Program-made: the position numbers and the translations under genes | The notes under the pieces: generated by a model | Seen by the model: the letters and a program-made list of their open reading frames with translations, nothing else | The model's database searches: none | Told to the model about the DNA's origin: nothing | Source: Bacillus sp. PK3_68 | GTDB taxonomy: Bacteria; Bacillota; Bacilli; Bacillales; Domibacillaceae | Length of the DNA stretch: 64,000 nt | Direction of reading: 5' to 3' | NCBI RefSeq assembly: GCF_003600835.1 | Contig: NZ_NQYC01000001.1 | Span: 3,743,001 to 3,807,000, forward strand | Shown: one piece after another, positions 1 through 8,333 of the stretch | Layout: each line of letters starts with the position of its first letter | How positions within the stretch are numbered: the stretch's first letter is position 1

Positions 1-728
1 CACTTACCCGTCCGCCGGGACATCATGCTGAAACAGACAAAGGAATCGGGTTTTGCCTCTTTAACAATGTAGTAATCGCTGCAAAATATGTAAGGGAAAA
101 ATATGGACTAAAAAGAATCATGGTTCTTGATTGGGATGTCCATCATGGAAACGGAACAGAAAAGGCATTTTATGAAGACTCTGGTGTTTTGTTTATTTCT
201 GTTCACGAAGACCTAAACTTTCCGAGTAATACGGGGTATGCCACAGATGTCGGAGAGGGACAAGGACGCGGCTATAATGTGAATATCCCTTTGCCCCCGG
301 GGATGAGCAATGCTGGTTACCTAAGTGTTTTTGAATCGATTATTCGTCCGTTAGCAGACGAGTTCAAACCGGAACTAGTCATTGTCTCAGCGGGGCAGGA
401 CCCAAGCATATTTGATCCGCTGGGAAGAATGAGGGTGACGGCCGAAGGATTTGGAAAAATGACGGAAGTAATGAAGGAGATCGCTGCGAAACACTGCGGC
501 AAAAAATTAGTTTTTTGTCATGAGGGCGGATACAGCAATGCTTATGTTCCATTTTGTACACTCCGTATTATTGAAGAGTTAAGTGAAATACAAAGCAATG
601 TAGAAGATCCTTTCATTGCGGGGTCAAACGGATATCCTGATAAAGTATATGATCATCAAAAAGAAGCGATCAATCATGTTATCGATATTCAGTCAGAATT
701 TTGGAGTAATCTTCGAGTTCAGGTGTAA
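1..728 (+). CDS. HDAC-superfamily deacetylase, 5' end outside window
   Basis: Partial: the frame is open from base 3 and the true start lies before the window. It is an arginase/deacetylase-fold zinc hydrolase (family of class II histone deacetylases, AcuC and acetylpolyamine amidohydrolases). An RPPGHHAE stretch is encoded near bases 9-35, the D-W-D-V-H-H-G-N-G active-site segment at about 129-155, and SAGQDPSIFDPLGRM, carrying a further metal-ligand Asp, near 388-432. These proteins remove acetyl groups from amines or lysines. With a class III transaminase and an aldehyde dehydrogenase downstream, an acetylated amine is a reasonable substrate guess, but that is inference. Confidence 0.9.
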   Translation, partial: LTRPPGHHAETDKGIGFCLFNNVVIAAKYVREKYGLKRIMVLDWDVHHGNGTEKAFYEDSGVLFISVHEDLNFPSNTGYATDVGEGQGRGYNVNIPLPPGMSNAGYLSVFESIIRPLADEFKPELVIVSAGQDPSIFDPLGRMRVTAEGFGKMTEVMKEIAAKHCGKKLVFCHEGGYSNAYVPFCTLRIIEELSEIQSNVEDPFIAGSNGYPDKVYDHQKEAINHVIDIQSEFWSNLRVQV

Positions 729-809
729 TAATTGCTGTGCGAATGAACTTTAAAATAATCAGTGTCTCTATATTGTGGACAGCTTTTAAAGCGATGGGGG
801 GAATGATAG

Positions 810-2180
810 GTGAGTGCTAACTCTAATTCAATAGAGCAGAAAAGTTATGAATATGTTTCTTTAGACGAAAGAAGAGGAAATCCGAAAGAGCTGTTTTTTG
901 TTTGGTTTGCTGCGAATACAGTTTCGACTACCCTCATAACTGGAGCTCTAGCAGTTATTGTTGGCTTGAATTTTTGGTGGGCTGCTCTGTCGATTTTATT
1001 AGGGCATGCCATTGGAGCAACAGTAATGGCGCTTCATTCCGCTCAAGGGCCAAAGCTGGGCATTCCCCAAGTAATGCAAAGCAGAGCACAGTTCGGATAT
1101 TTTGGGGTTATTCTGCCGATGCTGATCATTTTTACGATGTATTTAGGATATGGAGCAAGCAATACAGTATTAGTAGGGCAGGGAATTTACGAGACGCTTG
1201 GCATTCCTCTTAATTTAACTGTTATCATCAGTTTAATTCCAATGGTGCTGTTAGCGATCTACGGCCAGCGATTAATTCAGAAATCGATGAAGCTGTATAC
1301 CATTGCTTATACGGTGATTTTTGGGACACTGACGATACTTGTAGTCAGTCAAGTATCTATGGAAATGCTTAACCGGGGAGGCTTCTCCTTTAGCGAGTTT
1401 ATTTTGGCTACCTCGATCTCAGTTACTTGGCAGATTACTTATGGTCCCTATGTTTCTGATCACTCCAGATATATGCACCCGAGTGAATCTAAAAAAACCT
1501 TTGCCTATACTTACTTAGGGAGTTATTTGAGTTCTGTCTGGCTGATGCTTCTAGGGGCAGCCCTGGCAAGCATGGTTGCAGATGGAAACGTAATGGCCCA
1601 AATAAAGGAATTGGGTAATGGCATTGGCATAGTGATTGTTATTTTGCTATCTCTTGGATTAATTGTTATTAATTCATTAAATATTTATGGGGCGGGAATT
1701 ATTGCCTTATCAATAGCAAGTAACTTCTTCAAATTTGCAACTACCATTAAAATACGTGTGTTTACTTGTATTATCGTTGGGGTTCTTCTTGCCCTTGCAG
1801 CTACTGTTGGGGCGGGGAACTTTATGAATAACTTTCAAATCTATTTAGGGTTTATTCTCTTCTTCATCGTGCCATGGAGCGTTATTAATTTAACAGATTT
1901 TTATTTGTTGCGGCGTCAGGACCATAAACCGGATGAATTTATGGATAAAGAAGGGCCATTTAGAAAGTTAAAAATCAGCTCATTAACTATTTATCTAATA
2001 GCTATTGCCTGTCAGATCCCATTTATCAACAATGGAATCTATCAAGGGGCTATATCTAAAATGATGGATGGATTAGATGTTGCCTGGTTAGTAGGAATCC
2101 TCATCTCCTTTAGTTTGTATTACACTTTTGAGAAGGTTAAAGATCATTCTTCACCGAAATCAATTAAGAAAGCGATATAA
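810..2180 (+). CDS. NCS1-family cytosine/purine-type permease
   Basis: Protein of 456 residues with about twelve hydrophobic segments and the early NCS1 feature RRGNPKELFFVWFAAN (residues 21-36). The family imports cytosine, uracil, allantoin, hydantoins, thiamine or similar nitrogen compounds with H+ or Na+ at the cytoplasmic membrane. The GTG start is preceded by a GGGGGAA ribosome site at 797-803. It lies 81 bases after the deacetylase gene and may share its transcript. Substrate cannot be read from sequence; the M20 carbamoylase-like gene nearby makes a ureido or pyrimidine-type compound possible. Confidence 0.85.
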   Translation: MSANSNSIEQKSYEYVSLDERRGNPKELFFVWFAANTVSTTLITGALAVIVGLNFWWAALSILLGHAIGATVMALHSAQGPKLGIPQVMQSRAQFGYFGVILPMLIIFTMYLGYGASNTVLVGQGIYETLGIPLNLTVIISLIPMVLLAIYGQRLIQKSMKLYTIAYTVIFGTLTILVVSQVSMEMLNRGGFSFSEFILATSISVTWQITYGPYVSDHSRYMHPSESKKTFAYTYLGSYLSSVWLMLLGAALASMVADGNVMAQIKELGNGIGIVIVILLSLGLIVINSLNIYGAGIIALSIASNFFKFATTIKIRVFTCIIVGVLLALAATVGAGNFMNNFQIYLGFILFFIVPWSVINLTDFYLLRRQDHKPDEFMDKEGPFRKLKISSLTIYLIAIACQIPFINNGIYQGAISKMMDGLDVAWLVGILISFSLYYTFEKVKDHSSPKSIKKAI

Positions 2181-2201
2181 GAAATATAGGAAAAAAAACT
2201 C

Positions 2202-2230
2202 TTGACACTTATCTGAAAAGTCTGTATTTT
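2202..2230 (+). promoter_or_regulatory. sigma-A promoter of the transaminase unit
   Basis: TTGACA at 2202-2207, a 17-base spacer, then TATTTT at 2225-2230. A start point near 2237 would fall inside the palindromic operator that follows. Confidence 0.7.
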
Positions 2231-2234
2231 CTTA

Positions 2235-2252
2235 TTAAGGAATTATTCTTTA
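2235..2252 (+). promoter_or_regulatory. palindromic operator, copy 1 (AAGGAA-N3-TTCCTT type)
   Basis: TTAAGGAA-TTA-TTCTTTA, one mismatch from the symmetrical form seen at 7249. A further TATTCCTTTAA half-site follows at about 2255-2265. It overlaps the predicted transcription start, the position expected for a repressor site. The cognate regulator is not identifiable in the window. Confidence 0.55.
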
Positions 2253-2328
2253 TATATTCCTTTAAAATTCATTAAGAGAGCAGTTTACTTCTCTCATTCT
2301 ATTTAATATTAGAACTGGAGGCATAAAC

Positions 2329-3708
2329 ATGGTTATTTCTCAAAAATTATCAAGCGTTGAACAGTTAATTGAAGCAGACAAGAAGCATTATTTACACCCA
2401 ACGACAGTTCCAAAAACATTTATTGAAAACGGTCCTAAGATTATTTTCGCTGAGGGCCAAGGAATCCGTGTAAAGGATATTAAAGGCCAATCATATATTG
2501 ATGGCGCTTCTATGCTTTGGAATGTTAACTTAGGGCATGGAAATAAAGAAATTGCCCAGGCGGCTTACGATCAAATGTCTACTATTGCCTACAGTTCTTC
2601 TTTCTACGGTTATTCTAATGAAAAGGCAGTACGCCTCGCGGAAAAAGTAGTATCCCTTGCACCGGGGGATTTAGAAGCTATCTTCTTTACTTCGGGCGGA
2701 TCTGAATCGAATGATACAGCATTTAAATTGGCGCGTTTTTATTGGAATTTAAAAGGCCGTCCAGCCAAGAAAAAGATCATTTCCATTAGCCGCAGTTATC
2801 ATGGTGCTACAGTTTCAGCCGGCACTGCTACACGCATTGACGGTTTCCATAGTTTTTCAGGTTCAAAAGACCCTGATATGGTAAGAGCGAAATCACATTT
2901 AACGAATTGTGAGCTAGGCGATACGAGCGATCCAAATTATGAAGGGTGTATCCGCGATGTGATTGCGAAAGAAGGAGCTGACACCATTGCTGCTCTTATT
3001 CTTGAGCCAATTCAAGGTGCAGGTGGTGTTCATGTCTCTCCTGATGGTTATTTAAAAGCAGTGAAATCACTTTGTGAAGAAAATGAAATTTTAATGATTT
3101 CTGATGAGGTGATTTGCGGATTTGGCCGAACAGGAAAAATGTTTGGTGTGGATAACTGGGATGTTGTTCCTGATATTATGAGCGTAGCGAAGGGGATTAC
3201 CAGTGGCTATGCCCAGTTAGGCGGAGTATTAGTGAACAAGGAGATTAGAGACACGATCGTCCAATACGACCAGATTTTGGGACATGGCTTTACGTACAGC
3301 GGACACCCGACAGCTTGTGCCGTAGGATTAAAAACAATCGAAATTCTTGAACGCGACAACATTCTTGAAAACGTAAACAATATGGAAAAAGAGCTGAAAA
3401 AAGGCTTTGAATATTTAACAGATAAACATCGTTATTTTACAAAAACAAGAGCGGTTGGGCTGCTTGCCGGGTTTGAGCTTCAGCAAGACCGTGATGCAGA
3501 TATCCCGTTTGCAGAAACAGTCAGACCGGCGTCCTATGTTGTCGAGCAGTGCTTCCAGCGCAACTTAATTTTAAGAGCGGCAGACTTTGAAAAAGGCAAA
3601 GATATTGTTGCTATTGCGCCACCGCTTATCATTAACAAAGAAGAAGTTTCAGAGATGATTAATATTATTGATGCAGCAGTAACTCAGTTTGAAAAGACAA
3701 TTAAGTAA
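2329..3708 (+). CDS. class III omega-aminotransferase
   Basis: PLP enzyme of 459 residues, full family length. It has the phosphate-binding SGGSESND (122-129), the PLP-pyridine Asp in SDEVICGFGRTG (D259) and the Schiff-base lysine K288 in SVAKGITSG. Relatives transfer the terminal amino group of omega-amino acids, polyamines or taurine to pyruvate or 2-oxoglutarate, giving a semialdehyde. The ATG has a CTGGAGG ribosome site. The aldehyde dehydrogenase downstream is the expected partner for oxidising the product, although a strong terminator separates the two. Exact amino donor is unknown; it differs clearly from the second transaminase at 57.3 kb. Confidence 0.88.
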   Translation: MVISQKLSSVEQLIEADKKHYLHPTTVPKTFIENGPKIIFAEGQGIRVKDIKGQSYIDGASMLWNVNLGHGNKEIAQAAYDQMSTIAYSSSFYGYSNEKAVRLAEKVVSLAPGDLEAIFFTSGGSESNDTAFKLARFYWNLKGRPAKKKIISISRSYHGATVSAGTATRIDGFHSFSGSKDPDMVRAKSHLTNCELGDTSDPNYEGCIRDVIAKEGADTIAALILEPIQGAGGVHVSPDGYLKAVKSLCEENEILMISDEVICGFGRTGKMFGVDNWDVVPDIMSVAKGITSGYAQLGGVLVNKEIRDTIVQYDQILGHGFTYSGHPTACAVGLKTIEILERDNILENVNNMEKELKKGFEYLTDKHRYFTKTRAVGLLAGFELQQDRDADIPFAETVRPASYVVEQCFQRNLILRAADFEKGKDIVAIAPPLIINKEEVSEMINIIDAAVTQFEKTIK

Positions 3709-3720
3709 TACATGATGACA

Positions 3721-3772
3721 GCATGACAGAGAATATACCAGCTTAGCAGCTCTCTGTCATGCTTATTTTTTA
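3721..3772 (+). terminator. intrinsic terminator after the transaminase
   Basis: A 12-bp perfect stem GCATGACAGAGA / TCTCTGTCATGC followed by TTATTTTTT. Confidence 0.85.
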
Positions 3773-3793
3773 ACTAAGGAGGAAAGGTTAAAA

Positions 3794-5275
3794 ATGACCA
3801 ATCAGATGTTGGAAATAAGCAGCAGAGTAAGCGAATTTTTAAAGGGAACAAAAAAGCTATTTATCAATGGGGAATTTGTGGAATCTGCGTCTTCACGCAC
3901 ATTTGAAACAGTTAATCCGGCTACAGGTGAAGTACTGGCAACAGTGTATGAGGCGGGCGAAAAAGACATTGATTTTGCTGTGAAAGCAGCCAAAAAGGCG
4001 TTTGAAGAAGGTCCTTGGTCAAGAATGAGTGCAGCTGAAAAAGCTAAGCTGCTTTTTAAACTAGCTGATCTTATTGAAGAAAACAAAGAGGAGTTTGCAC
4101 AGCTGGATACGCTGGACAATGGAAAGCCAATTAGTGAATGCAGGACAGTTGATATACCAGGTACATTCGAAATGTTCCGATATTTTGCAGGATGGACAAC
4201 AAAAAACATGGGACAGACTATTCCTGTTTCCGGAAACTTCTTAAATTATACACGACATGAACCTGTTGGTGTAGTCGGGCAGATTATTCCATGGAACTTC
4301 CCTGTTAATATGCTCTCGTGGAAAATTGCTCCAGCGTTAGCAGCAGGATGTACAGTTGTATTGAAGCCTGCCGAACAAACACCACTTTCCGCTTTGTATT
4401 TTGCCGAGCTTGTTCACAAAGCAGGATTTCCAGCTGGTGTAGTGAATATCGTCCCTGGATTTGGCCAGATAGCCGGACAAGCGCTTGCAGAACATCCAGA
4501 TGTAAACAAGCTTGCGTTTACTGGTTCTACTGCTGTTGGCAAGCATTTGATGAAAAAGGCTGCGGACACGATGAAGCGCTTGACGCTTGAATTAGGTGGA
4601 AAGTCCCCTAATATTATTCTTCCAGATGCCGATCTCTCAAAAGCGATTCCAGGTGTATTTACCGGAATTATGTTTAATCAGGGAGAAGTGTGCAGTGCCG
4701 GTTCAAGAGTATATGTTCATAAAAGCCAATATGAAGAAGTTATTTCTGGCATGGTTGCTTTGGCGAAAGAGGTTAAGCTTGGAAACGGACTTGATGAAGA
4801 AACAACGATGGGACCTCTTGTATCTAAAAAGCAACAAGACCGGGTGTTTGAGTATATAAATATTGGAATCAAAGAAGGAGCGAAATTAGCTGCAGGCGGT
4901 GGGAAGAGGGAAGAAGGTTTCTTCATTGAACCGACAATCTTTACAGATGTAGAGGAGCATATGACGATTGCCAAAGAAGAAATTTTTGGACCGGTCGTTG
5001 TTGTTATGTCTTACGATTCGGTAGAAGAAGTGATTGAACGGGCAAACAGTTCAGCCTATGGGCTAGGTGCCGGTGTTTGGACAGAAAACTTAAAAACAGC
5101 CCACAATATAGCGAATCAATTGAAATCAGGAAGTGTTTGGATTAACTGCTATGATGCGATCGACCCAGCCTCTCCATTTGGCGGGTATAAGGAATCGGGA
5201 TTCGGAAGAGAGATGGGTTCTTATGCACTGGAAAATTACACAGAAGTAAAAAGTGTATGGGTAAGTCTAGATTAA
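3794..5275 (+). CDS. NAD(P)-dependent aldehyde dehydrogenase
   Basis: 493 residues, standard ALDH length. Catalytic Cys300 lies in FNQGEVCSAGSR, general-base Glu266 in LELGGK, and the oxyanion Asn168 in PWNFP. It most resembles the broad ALDH group that includes betaine-, phenylacetaldehyde- and aminobutyraldehyde dehydrogenases. ATG start with an AAGGAGGAAAGG site. It probably oxidises the semialdehyde made by the upstream transaminase. The stop is followed by a terminator, so with the terminator at 3721 the gene seems to be its own unit or to depend on read-through. Confidence 0.9.
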   Translation: MTNQMLEISSRVSEFLKGTKKLFINGEFVESASSRTFETVNPATGEVLATVYEAGEKDIDFAVKAAKKAFEEGPWSRMSAAEKAKLLFKLADLIEENKEEFAQLDTLDNGKPISECRTVDIPGTFEMFRYFAGWTTKNMGQTIPVSGNFLNYTRHEPVGVVGQIIPWNFPVNMLSWKIAPALAAGCTVVLKPAEQTPLSALYFAELVHKAGFPAGVVNIVPGFGQIAGQALAEHPDVNKLAFTGSTAVGKHLMKKAADTMKRLTLELGGKSPNIILPDADLSKAIPGVFTGIMFNQGEVCSAGSRVYVHKSQYEEVISGMVALAKEVKLGNGLDEETTMGPLVSKKQQDRVFEYINIGIKEGAKLAAGGGKREEGFFIEPTIFTDVEEHMTIAKEEIFGPVVVVMSYDSVEEVIERANSSAYGLGAGVWTENLKTAHNIANQLKSGSVWINCYDAIDPASPFGGYKESGFGREMGSYALENYTEVKSVWVSLD

Positions 5276-5324
5276 TAAAAAGATAAATTGGATAAGAGAA
5301 TTTTATGGAAAGAGTATGAAATGG

Positions 5325-5375
5325 AAAAAGCTGTTCCGAAGAACTGTTCGATAGATGTTCTTTAAACAGCTTTTT
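5325..5375 (+). terminator. intrinsic terminator after aldehyde dehydrogenase
   Basis: Outer stem AAAAAGCTGTT / AACAGCTTTTT with an inner AAGAAC / GTTCTT pairing, ending in a T run. Confidence 0.75.
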
Positions 5376-5392
5376 ATCCCGTTTAATTATTA

Positions 5393-5407
5393 TGGAAACG
5401 TTTTCCA
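5393..5407 (+). promoter_or_regulatory. cre-like palindrome upstream of nhaC-type gene
   Basis: TGGAAACGTTTTCCA is nearly symmetrical and close to the CcpA cre consensus (one base longer in the right arm). It lies 66 bases before the antiporter start. Suggests carbon catabolite control; inference only. Confidence 0.4.
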
Positions 5408-5472
5408 AACGGAGCGTTTTCTGAAGAAACGGTTGCCAGGAGCACAATGAAAATAAATGGAGAGTGAGAACA

Positions 5473-6918
5473 ATGAATCAAGAAAGTAATAAGAACACGA
5501 CAAAGGACCCTTCTGTCTGGATCGCATTAGTACCGATTATATTTATGGCTTGTGCTCTGGCAATAGGGATCGGAGTTTTTGGCACTGATCCGCATGTTCC
5601 TCTTCTATTAAGTACGGTGGTTGCAGTAATTGTTGCTTTAAGGCTAGGACATAAATGGAATTCAATTGAAGAGCACTTAACAAAAACAATTAGTGTATCA
5701 ATCAAGGCCTTGCTTATACTGGTGATTATCGGAGCGTTTATTGGTTCATGGGTAGCTTCTGGTATTGTTCCTTCAATGGTTTATTATGGTTTAGGGATTC
5801 TGTCTCCAACGTATTTTTTGGTTACTGCCTGCCTGATTTCAGTGCTTGTCAGTATAGCAGGAAATGCCTGGTTTGCCGCTGGCACCATTGGTGTAGCCCT
5901 GATGGGAATTGGTCATGGCTTAGGGATTCCTTTACCGATGGTTGCCGGAGCAGTTGTCTCGGGTGTATATTTTGGCGATAAAATGAGTCCGTTGTCAGAT
6001 GTAACAAATTTCACTTCAGCAGTTGTAAATGTAGACCTCTTTGAACATATTCGGAATTTAATGAACACTACAGTTCCTACTCTTATTATCTCGCTTTTAA
6101 TTTATACATTCCTTGGATTTAGATTTCGTGGAGAAAGTACCGATTTAACACAAGTTGTCAAAATCAGAGAAATTCTTTCTGATCAGTTTGTTATTTCACC
6201 GTTTTTATTGCTTCCGCTTTTAGTTATTGTATTAATTTTTGTATTAAAAATACCAGCTATTCCTGGTCTAACTGTCGGCGTTCTTGTTGGTACATTCTGT
6301 GCTCTTTTTGTCCAGCACATTTCACTGGGAGATATAATCACCGTCATGAATTCCGGTTATACTGCCGATACAGGATATGATATAACCGATGAATTATTAA
6401 ACCAAGGCGGCATTCAGGCAATGATGTATACGGTTTCTCTTATTCTGATTGCTTTATCATTTGGTGGCGTACTTGAGAAAGCAAAGATATTGGAAGCGAT
6501 TCTCGGCCCGCTGCTTAGTAAAGTCAAGCGAACGGGCAGCCTAATAGCGGCCACTGCAGGTACATGTATTACCTCCAATATTGTCGGCTGCGATCAATTC
6601 ATGTCTGTTATTATTCCGGGACGCATGTATTTAAATGAATATAAACAGCGAGGGCTGCATCCCAAGCTGCTTGGACGTACGTTAGAAGATTGCGGAACAG
6701 TAACAGCCTGTCTTATGCCTTGGACCACTTGCGGGATTTTTATGTTCTCTGTGCTTGGCGTTTCTGCAGTTGAATATGCCCCTTATGCATTTTTTTGCTA
6801 TATCAGTACTTTCGTAGCAATTATTTTTGGTTATTTCAATATAAAGATTAACCGCCTGCCATTAGAAGAACAAACGAAAGAAATAGATGTTAACGTAAAA
6901 AAAGCAATTGATATCTAA
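5473..6918 (+). CDS. NhaC-family Na+/H+ antiporter
   Basis: About 481 residues, eleven to twelve hydrophobic segments. The conserved NhaC region (GNAWFAAGTIG, then VSGVYFGDKMSPLSDVTN) is present, as is the TSNIVGCDQF motif in the C-terminal half. I start at ATG 5473 because GGAGAG at 5459-5464 is correctly spaced; an in-frame GTG at 5464 overlaps that site. Members exchange Na+ for H+ or, like the malate-lactate type, carry organic acids. In a catabolic block it could serve substrate or product exchange rather than pH control. Confidence 0.88.
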   Translation: MNQESNKNTTKDPSVWIALVPIIFMACALAIGIGVFGTDPHVPLLLSTVVAVIVALRLGHKWNSIEEHLTKTISVSIKALLILVIIGAFIGSWVASGIVPSMVYYGLGILSPTYFLVTACLISVLVSIAGNAWFAAGTIGVALMGIGHGLGIPLPMVAGAVVSGVYFGDKMSPLSDVTNFTSAVVNVDLFEHIRNLMNTTVPTLIISLLIYTFLGFRFRGESTDLTQVVKIREILSDQFVISPFLLLPLLVIVLIFVLKIPAIPGLTVGVLVGTFCALFVQHISLGDIITVMNSGYTADTGYDITDELLNQGGIQAMMYTVSLILIALSFGGVLEKAKILEAILGPLLSKVKRTGSLIAATAGTCITSNIVGCDQFMSVIIPGRMYLNEYKQRGLHPKLLGRTLEDCGTVTACLMPWTTCGIFMFSVLGVSAVEYAPYAFFCYISTFVAIIFGYFNIKINRLPLEEQTKEIDVNVKKAIDI

Positions 6919-7204
6919 ATGTCGGACAGATTTTCAGCTTAAGTGAAACATAATTGATTCAATGAAAACTTCCCATAGAGTAACGCAGATATTTGAGTAA
7001 CGTATTAAAAGTCTTGTTTAACAATGGGAGGATTACTAAACAACTAAAAGAAAGATAGGCTTGGCGGCGGCTGTTGCTGGTCGGGGAGTTATATTAGCCA
7101 TAGGTGTAGTATTATTTCTCAATCTTTGTATTGCCTTTTCCTTAGATCGTTGAATACTTTTAAAAGTTAAGAATTCTGATTGTTTGAAATATTTTATAAC
7201 ATTG
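6919..7204. other. gene-free stretch with a possible membrane-protein remnant
   Basis: No complete gene. Around 7040-7153 a short frame encodes a basic start and one hydrophobic segment (KRKIGLAAAVAG then VILAIGVVLFLNL) but lacks a sound start codon and ends at once. It may be the leftover N-terminus of a membrane protein. The 3' part leads into the promoter of the Rid gene. Confidence 0.3.
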
Positions 7205-7233
7205 TTGACCGCTGAATGAATTGATAGTATATT
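7205..7233 (+). promoter_or_regulatory. sigma-A promoter of Rid gene
   Basis: TTGACC at 7205-7210, 17-base spacer, TATATT at 7228-7233. Confidence 0.7.
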
Positions 7234-7248
7234 TTAAATAAGGTTCAT

Positions 7249-7267
7249 TTAAGGAAAAATTCCTTAA
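7249..7267 (+). promoter_or_regulatory. palindromic operator, copy 2 (perfect)
   Basis: TTAAGGAA-AAA-TTCCTTAA, a perfect 8-bp inverted repeat about ten bases after the predicted transcription start and before the ribosome site. The same arrangement occurs at 2235 and 9811. Confidence 0.65.
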
Positions 7268-7294
7268 TAACTAAATCAGGAGGGATAGGCAGTT

Positions 7295-7762
7295 ATGTCA
7301 TTACAAGGAGAGGTAAAAAGCCCAGCGATTAAAAGATTTAGAAAGTTCAAAACAGACCAATATTATCCTTCCACTTTAGGGAAGCCGGAGCATCATATTA
7401 AAAATGAGTTTAGTATGGCTGTACGGGCGGGAAATCGTATTTTCCTAAGAGGACAAACTGGCTTTGATTTAGAGGGAAACTTCCATGGAATTGGAGACGT
7501 GGCGAAGCAAGCAGACCAGGCATGTAAGTGCGTCAGACAACTGATTGAAGAAGCGGGCGGCACGGTTAATGATATTTGCAAGATTACTGTATATTTACTC
7601 AAGCGAGAAGACCGCAGTAAAGTCTATCCAGTAATAGCTGAACACTTCAAAAATGTTTATCCTTGCAGCACTGGTTTGATTGTCAGCGGTTTTGCGATGC
7701 CCGAAATGTTAATGGAAATTGATGTTGAGGCTGTGATTAGCGAAGAGAGCAATGAAGGCTAA
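7295..7762 (+). CDS. RidA/YjgF family protein
   Basis: 155 residues with the Rid fold signature: FLRGQTGFD near residues 50-58, a late CSTGLIVSGFAMPEMLMEID segment (about 125-144). RidA proper hydrolyses reactive 2-aminoacrylate and other enamines or imines; many subfamilies act in amine or purine catabolism. The conserved RidA arginine of the late R-x(4)-V segment is not present (CSTGLIVSGF instead), so it may belong to a pathway-specific Rid subgroup. ATG with CAGGAGGGA site. Single-gene unit between operator 7249 and its terminator. Confidence 0.85.
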   Translation: MSLQGEVKSPAIKRFRKFKTDQYYPSTLGKPEHHIKNEFSMAVRAGNRIFLRGQTGFDLEGNFHGIGDVAKQADQACKCVRQLIEEAGGTVNDICKITVYLLKREDRSKVYPVIAEHFKNVYPCSTGLIVSGFAMPEMLMEIDVEAVISEESNEG

Positions 7763-7795
7763 TAGGATAACGTAATCCTGATCAAAAGGAATAGC

Positions 7796-7840
7796 AAAAC
7801 CGCAATACTCTAAAATATAGAGATTTGCGGTTTCTTTCAT
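7796..7840 (+). terminator. intrinsic terminator after Rid gene
   Basis: AAACCGCAA / TTGCGGTTT stem with inner CTCTA / TAGAG pairing, then TTTCTTTC. Confidence 0.75.
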
Positions 7841-7866
7841 TTATTTGAAAAACAATAAGAAGTGAG

Positions 7867-8286
7867 ATGATTTTCGATAGAGGGTGGTATCTCAATAAAT
7901 CAAATAAGGAATTATATGATGAATTTAACGCCAAAAGTAAATGTAGGGCAGGTTCATGGTATGTAAAATCGGTAAAGGAATTTTAGTCCTCTGCTAAACA
8001 ACTGTTTGTATCGATTGATGAGGCGACAAAACACCGGTTGTCTTTGCACTTAGATGGAACGGATTACAAATACCAGTTTGTATGATTACCTGATGTAATC
8101 GCAAGGTTTGAAGAGGAATACGGAAGTTCCCTATTGTTGCGAAAACAAAGAAAAAAGACTACATCAGCAATCGGTGATAATTATCCGATGACAGCATATT
8201 TTCATTGGCTCGGCGGATAACAGGCAAAAGAGAGACTAGAAAGCCCAAAAGAATGGCAGCAGCATTTGCGGCGTTTATGCAAATAA
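7867..8286 (+). pseudogene. decayed ORF of about 139 codons with three internal stops
   Basis: A continuous frame from ATG 7867 to TAA 8284 is interrupted only by TAG at 7984, TGA at 8083 and TAA at 8218. Between them the translation looks protein-like (for example SIDEATKHRLSLHLDGTDY and IARFEEEYGSSLLLRKQRKK). There are no indels; each stop could arise by a single C-to-T change. I do not recognise the family. It is a relic lying directly before the M20 gene. Confidence 0.5.
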
Positions 8287-8333
8287 AAAGATTTACATAT
8301 TCAATTGAAAAGAAAGTGAGGAACAGAACGAAC

